Source: Roseateles koreensis (GTDB lineage Bacteria > Pseudomonadota > Gammaproteobacteria > Burkholderiales > Burkholderiaceae_C). From it: a stretch of 64,000 nucleotides of DNA. The notes under the pieces were generated by a model. It was given only the letters and a program-made list of their open reading frames with translations. It ran no database searches and was not told the DNA's origin. Positions 9,363 to 17,541 of the stretch are shown one piece after another. The stretch covers positions 248,001 through 312,000 of the forward strand of contig NZ_JAQQXS010000001.1 in the NCBI RefSeq assembly GCF_028595305.1, read 5' to 3'. The position numbers and the translations under genes are program-made. Numbering within the stretch: position 1 is the stretch's first letter; the number at the start of each line of letters is the position of its first letter.

Positions 9363-10076
9363 ATGACGACATTTCCTGTGGGCCTGCAGCCCCAATGCTA
9401 TGCCTTGGTGCCGGCTGCCGGCGTGGGCGCGCGCGCTGGTACGGCCGTGCCCAAGCAATACGTGCCGCTGGCTGGCAAGGCCATGATGGCGCACACGCTG
9501 GAGGCGTTGCTGCAGGTGGAGCGCGTGGCTGCCACGCTGGTGGTGCTGTCGCCGCAGGACGATCAGTTCGAAGTGGCGGTGCCGGGTTTCACCGGTGAGC
9601 GCGCCTGGGTGGCTCGGGTGGGCGGCAAAAGCCGTGCGCAATCGGTAGCCCAGGGGTTGGACGAATTGCTCGCGCGCGGCGCCCAAGCCCACGATTGGGT
9701 GCTGGTGCATGATGCGGCGCGGTGCTTGTTGCGGCCTGAATGGGTCGATCGCCTGATTGATGCCTGCTGGGAAGACGAGGTGGGCGGTTTGCTGGCCTTG
9801 CCGGTGGCAGATACTTTGAAATCGTCTCGAAATGGGCGCGTTGCCGCCACCGTGGACCGCCGTGAAAAGTGGGCGGCCCAGACGCCACAGATGTTTCGTC
9901 TCGGCCTGCTGCGGCCCGCGCTGGCCAATTTGAATGAGGCCATCACCGATGAAGCGAGTGCGGTGGAGGCGCTGGGGCATCAACCGTTGTTGGTGGAAAG
10001 CCCCATGGAAAACTTCAAGCTCACCTGGCCGGCAGATTTCTCCATGGCTGAAGCCTTGTTGAAGAGCCGGGTTTGA
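9363..10076 (+). CDS. ispD: 2-C-methyl-D-erythritol 4-phosphate cytidylyltransferase
   Basis: IspD transfers CMP from CTP to methylerythritol phosphate in the non-mevalonate isoprenoid pathway. The 237-residue protein shows the nucleotide-binding start [20 protein letters not shown] (the Gly-rich loop with its downstream Lys), the VHDAARCLL metal-binding region and the [12 protein letters not shown] stretch. Length and motif order match the family. It is followed after 22 nt by ispF, the classical ispD-ispF pair, so the two are probably one transcript. Confidence 0.96.
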   Translation: MTTFPVGLQPQCYALVPAAGVGARAGTAVPKQYVPLAGKAMMAHTLEALLQVERVAATLVVLSPQDDQFEVAVPGFTGERAWVARVGGKSRAQSVAQGLDELLARGAQAHDWVLVHDAARCLLRPEWVDRLIDACWEDEVGGLLALPVADTLKSSRNGRVAATVDRREKWAAQTPQMFRLGLLRPALANLNEAITDEASAVEALGHQPLLVESPMENFKLTWPADFSMAEALLKSRV

Positions 10077-10098
10077 TGCACGCCTTTTTGGAAACCTC

Positions 10099-10629
10099 AT
10101 GACTGAAACAAAATTTCCTTCGTCTTCGCCGATTCGCCCCGTGCAATTGCCGGCTTTGCGCATTGGTGAGGGCTGGGACACGCATGTGCTGGTGACCGGG
10201 CGCCCCTTGATCTTGGGCGGCGTGACGATCCCTCACACCCATGGACTGCTGGGGCACTCCGATGCCGACGCGCTGGCGCACGCGATCACCGATGCTTTGC
10301 TGGGCGCGGCAGCGTTGGGTGATATCGGTCAGTTGTTTCCCGACACGGCGGCGGAGTTCAAGGGGGCGGATTCCATGGTCTTGCTGGCGCTGGCCTATGC
10401 GCGGGTGCGTGAAGCGGGTTGGCAAATCGTGAACATCGACTCGACCATCAAAGCGCAGGCGCCCAAGATGGCTCCGCATATTCCCGCTATGCGTGCCCGT
10501 TTGGCGGCAGCGTTAGGCCTCGATGCGGGGCAGGTCAACGTCAAGGCCAAGACCGCTGAAAAAATGGGCCCGGTGGGCGAAGGTTTGGCGATGGAGGCGC
10601 ACGCGGTGTGCCTGCTGGCCGGCGTTTGA
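10099..10629 (+). CDS. ispF: 2-C-methyl-D-erythritol 2,4-cyclodiphosphate synthase
   Basis: IspF cyclises 4-diphosphocytidyl-methylerythritol 2-phosphate, releasing CMP. The 176-residue protein shows the zinc-binding DxH as GWDTHVL, then [17 protein letters not shown], the GDIGQLFPD loop and a C-terminal [11 protein letters not shown], all diagnostic. The N-terminus is about 15 residues longer than the E. coli enzyme; an internal start is possible. It lies 22 nt behind ispD and converges on the histidine-kinase gene with a 22-nt gap. Confidence 0.96.
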   Translation: MTETKFPSSSPIRPVQLPALRIGEGWDTHVLVTGRPLILGGVTIPHTHGLLGHSDADALAHAITDALLGAAALGDIGQLFPDTAAEFKGADSMVLLALAYARVREAGWQIVNIDSTIKAQAPKMAPHIPAMRARLAAALGLDAGQVNVKAKTAEKMGPVGEGLAMEAHAVCLLAGV

Positions 10630-10651
10630 AGGCGGGCTGACTCTCAGCGAC

Positions 10652-11986
10652 TCAGCTGGCTTTTTGCAGGCGGATCGACGTCAGTAGGCCGCCATCTTCA
10701 GCGTTGCAAATATCCAATTGCCCGCCGAGGCGCTGTACCGATTTTTCAACAATCGCCAGGCCCAGGCCTGCACCGGTCGCCGCCGTGCGTGCGGCGTCGC
10801 CTCGAAAGAATGGCGTGGTGAGCCGCGCCATCTTGTCTTGCGGAACACCCGGGCCGAAATCGCGCACCTGCAAGGTGATCCACGGCCCTTGTAGGACGTG
10901 GCTGACTTCCACCAAGGTGGGCAAGCCGGGCGCGTGGCCATAGCGGCGGGCGTTTTCGAACAGGTTCAATAGCACCCGCGCCAGCTCGGTTTCATCGGCC
11001 CAAACTTTCAAACCCATCGGTAGCAGCACGCGAATGCGGATCTGGTCCAGGTTGCGAAAGCCTTGCGCTTCGTGCTCCACCACCTCGGTCAAATCGAGCG
11101 GCTGCAGTTGCAGCTCGGACGGGCGGGCGTAGTCCATGAACTTGTTGATGATGGCGTCTAGCTGCTCGATGTCGTGCGCCATAAATTGGCGGGCTTGCTC
11201 ATCCGCCACGCTCATCTCGGTTTCAAGCCGCAGTCGGGCCAGCGGAGTACGGAGGTCGTGCGAAATGCCAGCGAGCATGACGGTGCGGTCTTCTTCCATC
11301 TTGGCCAGTTCACGGGCCATGCGGTTGAAGCCCATATTGACCTCGCGGATCTCGCTGGTGCGGGTGCTTTCGTCGAGGCGGGAGTCGTATTCGCCCTCGC
11401 GGATGCGATGCGCGGCGAAGCTGAGTTCTCTCAGCGGTTGGTTGATCAGCCGCGTGATCAAGGCGGAGCCGAGCGCTGTGGCCACCAGTGCGACGCCCAG
11501 CCACCATGCGTTGTTGGGCAAGGAGACGGATAGGGGGGCCGCACTGGTTTGCAGCCAAAAACTGTCGTTGCCCATGCGAAACCGGACCCACAGACCCGGC
11601 TCGCCATTGACACTGCGTGCCACCACGGTGTCGGGCCCCAGTCGCATGCGCAACTCTGCGGCCAATTGCTTGGCAAAGGCGTTGGCGTCGTAAGGCTGCC
11701 ACCGGTCTTGTTGCTCGGCCACGCGGACTTGCACGGCTTCACTTCGTGCCAGCGTGGACAACACGGCTACGCGGTTGATGCTGTCCGTTTCAGCCAGCGC
11801 CACCCGGCTCAGGTTCACCAGGCCCGCCAACTGTTGCGCGGACTCCAGGGCCCGCGGCTCGGCCTCCAGGACTTTGAAGGTTTGTTGCCAGGCCAACACA
11901 CCACCCGACAAGAGCAAGGCGAGCAGGGCGAAGGTGCGCCAGAAAAGATTGAGCGCCAGGCGGGGCTTGGCGATTTCCAACATCAT
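10652..11986 (-). CDS. EnvZ-like sensor histidine kinase
   Basis: The 444-residue kinase has a first membrane segment (about 13-33), a periplasmic domain, a second segment (WWLGVALVATALGSALI, about 161-177), a HAMP domain and a HisKA/HATPase core. The phospho-acceptor His lies in GISHDLRTPLARL (His243), followed by the N box NLFENARRYG and a GLGLAIVEKSV G2 box. This is the EnvZ/OmpR-type arrangement. Its start overlaps the stop of the response-regulator gene by 4 nt, so the pair is translationally coupled. The signal is unknown: osmolarity, envelope stress or acid are typical for this class, but nothing here decides. Confidence 0.93.
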   Translation of the reverse strand: MMLEIAKPRLALNLFWRTFALLALLLSGGVLAWQQTFKVLEAEPRALESAQQLAGLVNLSRVALAETDSINRVAVLSTLARSEAVQVRVAEQQDRWQPYDANAFAKQLAAELRMRLGPDTVVARSVNGEPGLWVRFRMGNDSFWLQTSAAPLSVSLPNNAWWLGVALVATALGSALITRLINQPLRELSFAAHRIREGEYDSRLDESTRTSEIREVNMGFNRMARELAKMEEDRTVMLAGISHDLRTPLARLRLETEMSVADEQARQFMAHDIEQLDAIINKFMDYARPSELQLQPLDLTEVVEHEAQGFRNLDQIRIRVLLPMGLKVWADETELARVLLNLFENARRYGHAPGLPTLVEVSHVLQGPWITLQVRDFGPGVPQDKMARLTTPFFRGDAARTAATGAGLGLAIVEKSVQRLGGQLDICNAEDGGLLTSIRLQKAS

Positions 11987-12726
11987 CCCGCCGGGGTGGC
12001 TTCGTCAGGTACAAAGACATAACCGACACCCCATACGGTCTGGATGTAGCGTGGTTGCGTGGGGTCGTCTTCCAGCAACTTACGCAGGCGAGAGACTTGA
12101 ACGTCTAGGCTGCGGTCAAACGGTTCGAACTCACGGCCACGTGCCAGTTGCGCCAGCTTGTCGCGCGAGAGTGGTTGGCGTGGGTGCCGTACCAGGGCCT
12201 TGAGCATGGAAAACTCACCGGTGGTGAGTGGCAGTACTTCGCCCCTTTTGGACAGGCGCCGTTGCGCCAAGTCGAACTCAAAGGCACCAAAGGTCACGGT
12301 CGCGGCTTCAAGCGAGGGCGCCCCTGGTGCTTCGGGCGTGGGGCGGCGGCGCAACACCGCATTGATGCGAGCCAGCAGTTCACGCGGGTTGAAGGGCTTG
12401 GAGAGATAGTCGTCCGCACCCACTTCCAGGCCGACGATGCGGTCCACCTCTTCGACCTTGGCGGTCAGCATGATGATGGGCGTATTGTCATTGCCCGCGC
12501 GCAGTCGGCGGCAAATGGTCAGCCCGTCTTCACCGGGCAGCATCAGGTCAAGCACGATCAAATCGACGGTTTCACGCGTCAATTGGCGGTTGAGGCTTCG
12601 CGCATCTTCGGCCAGCAGCACATCAAAACCCTCTTGCGTCAGGTAACGGCGCAAGAGGTCGCGGATACGGGCGTCGTCGTCGACCACCAGGATGCGGTTG
12701 GCTCTGGTATTGCTCGGGCTGTTCAT
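11983..12726 (-). CDS. ompR: OmpR-family response regulator
   Basis: The 247-residue regulator begins MNSPSNTRANRILVVDDDAR. It has a receiver domain with the phosphorylated Asp in LIVLDLMLPGEDG (Asp60), the conserved Lys in MLTAKVEEVDR, and a winged-helix DNA-binding domain ending in YIQTVWGVGYVF. The frame stays open upstream to 13053, but that part is compositionally random and spans the divergent promoter region, so the ATG at 12726 is chosen. The 4-nt overlap with the kinase and the sequence LVVDDDARIRDLLRRYL strongly resemble OmpR. The symbol reflects this similarity; the true regulon is not known. Confidence 0.9.
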   Translation of the reverse strand: MNSPSNTRANRILVVDDDARIRDLLRRYLTQEGFDVLLAEDARSLNRQLTRETVDLIVLDLMLPGEDGLTICRRLRAGNDNTPIIMLTAKVEEVDRIVGLEVGADDYLSKPFNPRELLARINAVLRRRPTPEAPGAPSLEAATVTFGAFEFDLAQRRLSKRGEVLPLTTGEFSMLKALVRHPRQPLSRDKLAQLARGREFEPFDRSLDVQVSRLRKLLEDDPTQPRYIQTVWGVGYVFVPDEATPAG

Positions 12727-12954
12727 GATGTTGCGCAGTGGGCCGCGATGGCGGCTGAATTTGTAACAGAGCGATTGTGCTGCGTTTTTCGCCGTTTTGG
12801 CGGGCGGATAGCGGCCGTTACAGCTCCGTAACAAATAGGATGGACGGTGTAGAGCGTATCGTGATGGCCAAGGCTTGCAATGCAGCGCTGCGGCCTTAAG
12901 CTCTGGTGGTCTGTCGTTGGTGAATCGATTTTGAATGTTCTTGAGGAGGCCTTG
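12727..12954. promoter_or_regulatory. divergent promoter region with GTAAC repeats
   Basis: This 228-nt region separates the response regulator from the SIMPL-domain gene. It carries GTTAC-N6-GTAAC at 12817-12832, extended to GTAACA, and a second GTAACA at 12763-12768. GTAACA-type motifs are typical of sites bound by OmpR-family regulators, so autoregulation or control of the divergent SIMPL gene is plausible. This is inference from motif and position only. A good AGGAGG ribosome site sits 6 nt before the ATG at 12955. Confidence 0.4.
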
Positions 12955-13704
12955 ATGTCGTTTCAAACTTTGAAGATATTGCCTACATTGCCCATCCTGA
13001 TGCTGTGGGTGGTGGCCGTGTCGAGCCCTCTGGCTCAGGCCGCACCGGGGCAACCTGGGGCGGATGGCTTGCCACGCGATCGTCTGAATCTGCAGGCCTC
13101 CGCCAGTGTGGAGGTGGCGCGCGATGTGCTGGGCGTTGTGTTTTCAACCACCAAGGAGGGCAGTGATGCCGCGGCTGTGCAGACGGCGTTGAAGCAGGCT
13201 TTGGACGCTGCGTTGAGCGAGGCCCGCAAGGTGGCCAAATCCGGCCAGATTGAGGTGCAGGCGGGCAACTTCTCGCTGTATCCGCGTTACGCCCCAAAGG
13301 GAGGTATCAACGGCTGGCAGGGTTCAGCCGAGTTGCTGGTGGAAGGCAAGGACATGGCTGGCATCGGCCAACTGACGGGCCGTATCAACACCATGACGAT
13401 TTCCAGGGTGAGCTACAACCTCTCGAAGGATCAGCGCCAGAAGGTGGAGGCCGATGTGGTCGGCCGGGCCATTGCCAATTTCAAATTGCGGGCGGCCGAT
13501 TACGCCCAGCAGTTCGGCTATGGGGGCTACAGCATTGGCGAAGTCAATGTGAACACACAAGACATCGGCCCCGTGCCCATGGCCGCGCCGCAAGCACGCT
13601 TCAAAGCCATGGCCGCTTCAGCCGACGAGGCTCTGCCGGTGGAGTCCGGCAAGGCTACCGTAGCTGTGACGGTCAATGGGTCGGTGGTGATGACGCTGCG
13701 TTGA
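12955..13704 (+). CDS. SIMPL (DUF541) domain periplasmic protein
   Basis: The ATG at 12955 is chosen over an earlier in-frame start at 12880 because AGGAGG precedes it at the right distance and a signal peptide begins there (MSFQTLKILPTLPILMLWVV, cleaved near AQAAPG). The mature part matches the SIMPL/DUF541 family: LNLQASASVEVARDVLGVVF near the start, two long helical-repeat segments, and a C-terminal VAVTVNGSVVM strand. Family members are periplasmic or outer-membrane associated and of poorly defined function; some form ring-shaped assemblies. It is divergent from the OmpR-type regulator, which may control it. The 249-residue length is usual. Confidence 0.85.
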   Translation: MSFQTLKILPTLPILMLWVVAVSSPLAQAAPGQPGADGLPRDRLNLQASASVEVARDVLGVVFSTTKEGSDAAAVQTALKQALDAALSEARKVAKSGQIEVQAGNFSLYPRYAPKGGINGWQGSAELLVEGKDMAGIGQLTGRINTMTISRVSYNLSKDQRQKVEADVVGRAIANFKLRAADYAQQFGYGGYSIGEVNVNTQDIGPVPMAAPQARFKAMAASADEALPVESGKATVAVTVNGSVVMTLR

Positions 13705-13843
13705 TGGCCGTGCGCGTGCTTATCCACCCGCTTTTGCATCTATGGGGCCAGCTCCTGCCTCGGGCAAATCAAAGCATGCGCTGGGCTCCTGCACACTAGA
13801 TGAACCCCCACAAGACGTACTCATTTCGAAAGGACGCGCTTTC

Positions 13844-14740
13844 ATGACCCAGCCGCAACTCAAACATGTGCAATCCTTGGGCAACTCAGGCTTGTATCGC
13901 ATGGCGTACTGGGAGTGGGCCTATGGCGGCCCGGCGTTGCCCGAAGGGGTGACGCCTCCCGTGCTGGTATGCGTTCATGGGCTCTCGCGGCAGGGACGTG
14001 ATTTCGACACCCTGGCCCGCGCCATGCAGGCGCGCTACCGGGTGATCTGCCCTGATGTGGTGGGCCGTGGCCAGTCGGCGTGGCTGAGCAACCCGGCGGG
14101 CTATCAGGTTCCGGCCTATGTGGCGGATATGGTGACGTTGCTGGCGCGTCTGGACGTTCCGCAAGTGGATTGGGTGGGGACGTCGATGGGCGGGCTGATC
14201 GGCATGGGGCTGGCTGCCTTGCCTGGCAATCCGATACGGCGCTTGGTGCTGAATGATGTCGGCCCCACACTCGACTTTGAGGCCTTGCAGCGCATCGGCC
14301 GTTACCTGGGGCAGCCCAAAGTCTTCGAGTCGTTGGACGAGGGCGCTGCATATCTGGCCAGCATTTCGCAGAGCTTCGGTCCGCACACGCCAGAGCAATG
14401 GGCCGCCTTGTCTGCACCCATGTTGAAGGCGTTGCCGGGTCAGGTGGGGCGCTTCTCGCTGCATTACGACCCCGCCATTGCGCTGCCCTTTGCGTCTATG
14501 ACCGAGGAGTTGGTGCGGCAAGGGTCGGCTGCGCTGTGGCAGACCTACGACGCCATCTCTTGCCCAACGCTGCTGCTGCGGGGACACGAGTCTGACCTGC
14601 TTTCTCTCAAGACTGCCCATGCCATGGGCGAACGCGGGCCGTGCGCCCGCTTGAAGGAGTTTGACGGCGTGGGGCACGCACCGACCTTGGTGCATGCCGA
14701 GCAGATCAATGCGGTTGCCGAGTTTCTGGGCGCGGCATGA
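13844..14740 (+). CDS. alpha/beta-fold hydrolase
   Basis: The 298-residue protein, started at the ATG at 13844 behind an AAAGGA ribosome site, is a classic alpha/beta hydrolase. It shows PVLVCVHGLSRQGRDFDTLA (the HG oxyanion region), the nucleophile elbow GTSMGGLIGM with the catalytic Ser, and the C-terminal FDGVGHAPTLVH with the catalytic His; an acid lies in LLLRGHESDLLS. No signal peptide is present, so it is cytoplasmic. Substrate cannot be read from sequence; family members include esterases and ring-cleavage product hydrolases. It lies 46 nt upstream of relA, on the same strand, perhaps in one transcript. Confidence 0.85.
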   Translation: MTQPQLKHVQSLGNSGLYRMAYWEWAYGGPALPEGVTPPVLVCVHGLSRQGRDFDTLARAMQARYRVICPDVVGRGQSAWLSNPAGYQVPAYVADMVTLLARLDVPQVDWVGTSMGGLIGMGLAALPGNPIRRLVLNDVGPTLDFEALQRIGRYLGQPKVFESLDEGAAYLASISQSFGPHTPEQWAALSAPMLKALPGQVGRFSLHYDPAIALPFASMTEELVRQGSAALWQTYDAISCPTLLLRGHESDLLSLKTAHAMGERGPCARLKEFDGVGHAPTLVHAEQINAVAEFLGAA

Positions 14741-14786
14741 TGTCACCTTGAATCCATGCAGTTAGACGAAGAAGTCGTAGAAGTAG

Positions 14787-17189
14787 ATGAAGACCGGTTT
14801 AACCCCTTTAGGCCTAACAGGTGCAGTTGCCACCCCGAACGCGGCACCGATTGTTGCCCTGGTGGATGTCGAGTTGGCTGAACCCGGCCACGGCTTGATG
14901 CCGAGCCCGGCAGCGGCCCCGCTAGGTCGGGACGCCGTGGCCCGCGCCCGGGCGTTTGCCGAACCGCTGTTGATGGCGCAAGCGCTAGACACGGGCGAAG
15001 AGGCGCTGGTCCACGCTGACGGGGTGGCGGCCATTCTGGCCGCTATTGGCGCTGCGCCTTCCATGCAAGCCGCCGCGTACCTGGTTTACGCCGGGGACTA
15101 CCTCAACAAGCCTGAAGAGGTGGTCGCCAAGGCCTTTGGCGAGTCCTACGCGAGCTTGGTGACGCATACCCGCCGTCTGGTTCAGATTCAGCGTGCCGCG
15201 CGTGAAGCCAAGGTGGACCAGGAGCGGCGATCCGAGCAGACTGAGCGTGTGCGCAAGATGCTGCTGGCCTTCTCGCGGGATCTGCGCGTGGTGCTGCTGC
15301 GGCTGGCCTCACGCTTGCAAACTCTGCGCTTTTTTGCGCAGAGCAAAAGGAGTTGCCCCGCCAACTTGGCGCTTGAATCCCAACAGGTGTTCGCGCCGCT
15401 GGCCAACCGCCTGGGCATCTGGCAAATCAAATGGGAAATTGAAGACCTGTCATTTCGTTTTCTTCAACCCCAAGCCTACCGTGATCTGGCCCGCGCCCTG
15501 GACGAAACGCGGGTGGCCCGGGAGCAGGGCGTTGAGAGTGCACGCGCCGATTTGCAGGCCGGATTGCGGGCGCAAGGCATTGCGGCCCAAGTGCAAGGGC
15601 GACCCAAGCATCTGTACAGTATCTACAAAAAAATGCAAGGCAAGGGCCTGACGCTGGCCCGCGTGTTTGACCTGCGCGCCCTGCGCGTGATCGTGCCCGA
15701 CCTGATGGCGTGTTATGCCACCTTGAGTTGGCTGCACGAGGCCTACACCCCCGTGGCGGGTGAGTTTGATGACTACATTGCCCGTCCCAAGCCCAATGGC
15801 TATCAATCGCTGCACACGGTTGTACTGGGTGCCGATGGGCGCGCCACGGAAGTTCAGATTCGCACCCAGGCCATGCACGACCATGCCGAGCACGGCGTGG
15901 CCGCCCATTGGGCTTACAAGGAGGCGGGCGCCCGGGGTTACGCCGGCGTGAGTGCTGCGGGCGAGTTCGAAGATCAGGTGGCGCAGGCGCGCAAGGCGGT
16001 ACTGCGTCAATTGCTTGCCTGGGAGCGTGATCTGGCGCATGGGGCGACCGAGGAGGAGCACGCCGACAGTGAGGCAAAGGCCGCCCGAGGCGATGGCCTT
16101 GGTGCTGCTGCAGGCGCAGGTTCAAACGACACGAATCGCGCTGCCAGCGAAAAGAGCCTCACGTTTGATGACCGTATCTATGTGTTCACACCGCAGGCCA
16201 CGATTGTTGAATTGACTGCCGGTGCTTCACCCATCGACTTCGCTTACGCAGTTCACACTGACCTGGGGCACCGCTGCCGTGGCGCCAAAGTGGATGGCCA
16301 AATCGTGCCCCTGGGAACGCCCTTGCAAAGCGGGCAGACCGTGGAAATAACGGCCGCCAAAGAAGGCGGCCCTTCGCTGGACTGGTTGCATCTCGAGTCC
16401 GGTTATCTGCGCAGCCCACGCTCCCGCGCCAAGGTGCGCGCCTGGTTCAATGCGCAAGCTCAGGCCCAAACCATTGCACGGGGCCGTGAGGCCGTGGAAA
16501 AGCTGCTGCAGCGCGAAGGCCGCACGGCCATCAAACTTGAAGACTTGGCCGGGCGCCTGGGTTTCAAGAATGCCGACGCCTTGTTCGAGTTAGTGGGCAA
16601 AGACGAATACTCGCTGCGCAATATCGAACAACTCCTGCGCCCCACCGTGCAAGAGCCCCTGTCCGACGAATTGCTTGCGCAGCGAATGAGCAAAGGGGAG
16701 GGCAAAGCTCCTCGGGGCGGGGTGTTGGTGGTGGGGGTCGATTCCTTGCTGACCAACCTTGCGCGTTGCTGCCGACCAGCGCCACCCGATCAAATTGGCG
16801 GTTATGTGACGCGCGGCAAAGGCGTGGCCATCCATCGCTGCGATTGCATCAATTTTCGCCAGATGGCCCAGCGTTCCCCCGAACGTGTGATCGACGTGAC
16901 CTGGGGCGGGGATGAGGTCGCAGGGCCCAAGGGCAAGGGGGCTGCGCTTTATCCGGTCGACGTGATCGTCGAGTCATCCGATCGGCAAGGTTTGCTGCGT
17001 GACGTGCTTGAAGTGCTGGCCAAAGAGAAGATGAATGTCATTGCAGTCAACACCCAGTCTGTCAAACAAACGCGGGGAGAAACCGCCTGGATGAACTTCA
17101 CCGTCGAGGTGGCCGACTCAGGGCGCTTGGCGCAAGTGCTGCGCAGCGTGACACAAGTGCCAGGCGTTCGTGCCGCCCGGCGCAAGTGA
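14787..17189 (+). CDS. relA: RelA-type (p)ppGpp synthetase
   Basis: The 800-residue protein makes the alarmone (p)ppGpp from ATP and GDP/GTP during the stringent response. In order: a degenerate N-terminal HD region, the synthetase domain (RPKHLYSIYKKMQGK, FDDYIARPKPNGYQSLH, VQIRTQAMHDHAEHGVAAHW), a TGS domain (DRIYVFTPQATIVELTAG), a helical part, a Cys-rich/RIS region (LARCCRPAPPDQIGG, HRCDC) and a C-terminal ACT domain. In bifunctional enzymes the N-terminal region carries an HD motif; here the equivalent stretch reads AAYLVYAGDYLNKPEE without His-Asp. The hydrolase is therefore probably inactive and the gene is RelA rather than SpoT. The first about 40 residues look non-conserved and the start may lie downstream, for example at Met38. 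Confidence 0.94.
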   Translation: MKTGLTPLGLTGAVATPNAAPIVALVDVELAEPGHGLMPSPAAAPLGRDAVARARAFAEPLLMAQALDTGEEALVHADGVAAILAAIGAAPSMQAAAYLVYAGDYLNKPEEVVAKAFGESYASLVTHTRRLVQIQRAAREAKVDQERRSEQTERVRKMLLAFSRDLRVVLLRLASRLQTLRFFAQSKRSCPANLALESQQVFAPLANRLGIWQIKWEIEDLSFRFLQPQAYRDLARALDETRVAREQGVESARADLQAGLRAQGIAAQVQGRPKHLYSIYKKMQGKGLTLARVFDLRALRVIVPDLMACYATLSWLHEAYTPVAGEFDDYIARPKPNGYQSLHTVVLGADGRATEVQIRTQAMHDHAEHGVAAHWAYKEAGARGYAGVSAAGEFEDQVAQARKAVLRQLLAWERDLAHGATEEEHADSEAKAARGDGLGAAAGAGSNDTNRAASEKSLTFDDRIYVFTPQATIVELTAGASPIDFAYAVHTDLGHRCRGAKVDGQIVPLGTPLQSGQTVEITAAKEGGPSLDWLHLESGYLRSPRSRAKVRAWFNAQAQAQTIARGREAVEKLLQREGRTAIKLEDLAGRLGFKNADALFELVGKDEYSLRNIEQLLRPTVQEPLSDELLAQRMSKGEGKAPRGGVLVVGVDSLLTNLARCCRPAPPDQIGGYVTRGKGVAIHRCDCINFRQMAQRSPERVIDVTWGGDEVAGPKGKGAALYPVDVIVESSDRQGLLRDVLEVLAKEKMNVIAVNTQSVKQTRGETAWMNFTVEVADSGRLAQVLRSVTQVPGVRAARRK

Positions 17190-17284
17190 AGTCTTGTAGG
17201 GCTCACACCCTTCAGCCCCTCTCGCTTTCGCATGCACCGAGTACCTGCTCATGAACTTGATTGTCGAAAATTTGCAGACAGTGC

Positions 17285-17314
17285 TTGCGCACTCCAAAAA
17301 ATGCATGCTATACT
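17285..17314 (+). promoter_or_regulatory. promoter of the tRNA-Val gene
   Basis: A -35-like TTGCGC (17285-17290) and a -10 TATACT (17309-17314) are separated by 18 nt. Transcription would start within about 7 nt of the mature tRNA 5' end. Confidence 0.6.
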
Positions 17315-17326
17315 GCGAAGCTCTTG

Positions 17327-17403
17327 AGGCGCGTAGCTCAGCTGGTTAGAGCACCACCTTGACATGGTGGGGGTCGTTGGTTCGAGTCCAATCGCGCCTA
17401 CCA
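17327..17403 (+). tRNA. tRNA-Val (anticodon GAC)
   Basis: The 77-nt gene folds as a cloverleaf. The acceptor stem pairs AGGCGCG with CGCGCCT. The D arm holds AGCTCAGCTGGTTAGAGC, the anticodon stem CCACC/GGTGG encloses TTGACAT with anticodon GAC at 17361-17363, and the T arm contains GGTTCGAGTCC. The 3' CCA is encoded (17401-17403). GAC reads valine codons GUC and GUU. It stands alone, with its own promoter and terminator. Confidence 0.97.
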
Positions 17404-17451
17404 AACACGCAAGTCGTAAGGTAGGCGTTACTCTCAAGTAACGTTGAAGCA

Positions 17452-17485
17452 AAGCCCGGTAGATCATTGATCTGTCGGGCTTTTT
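17452..17485 (+). terminator. intrinsic terminator after tRNA-Val
   Basis: AAGCCCG (17452-17458) pairs with CGGGCTT (17476-17482), with AGATC/GATCT extending the stem, followed by a run of T. It ends the tRNA transcript about 50 nt beyond the CCA. Confidence 0.85.
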
Positions 17486-17541
17486 GCTTTGCGTTTGCCA
17501 ATCGGTTTGGTGAGTCGGCTTGGTGCCGACTTCACTCGGGG

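Noticed and set aside
12727-13053. N-terminal extension of the OmpR-type regulator to 13053
   Set aside because: The extra 109 residues are compositionally random and would overlap the signal peptide region of the SIMPL gene.
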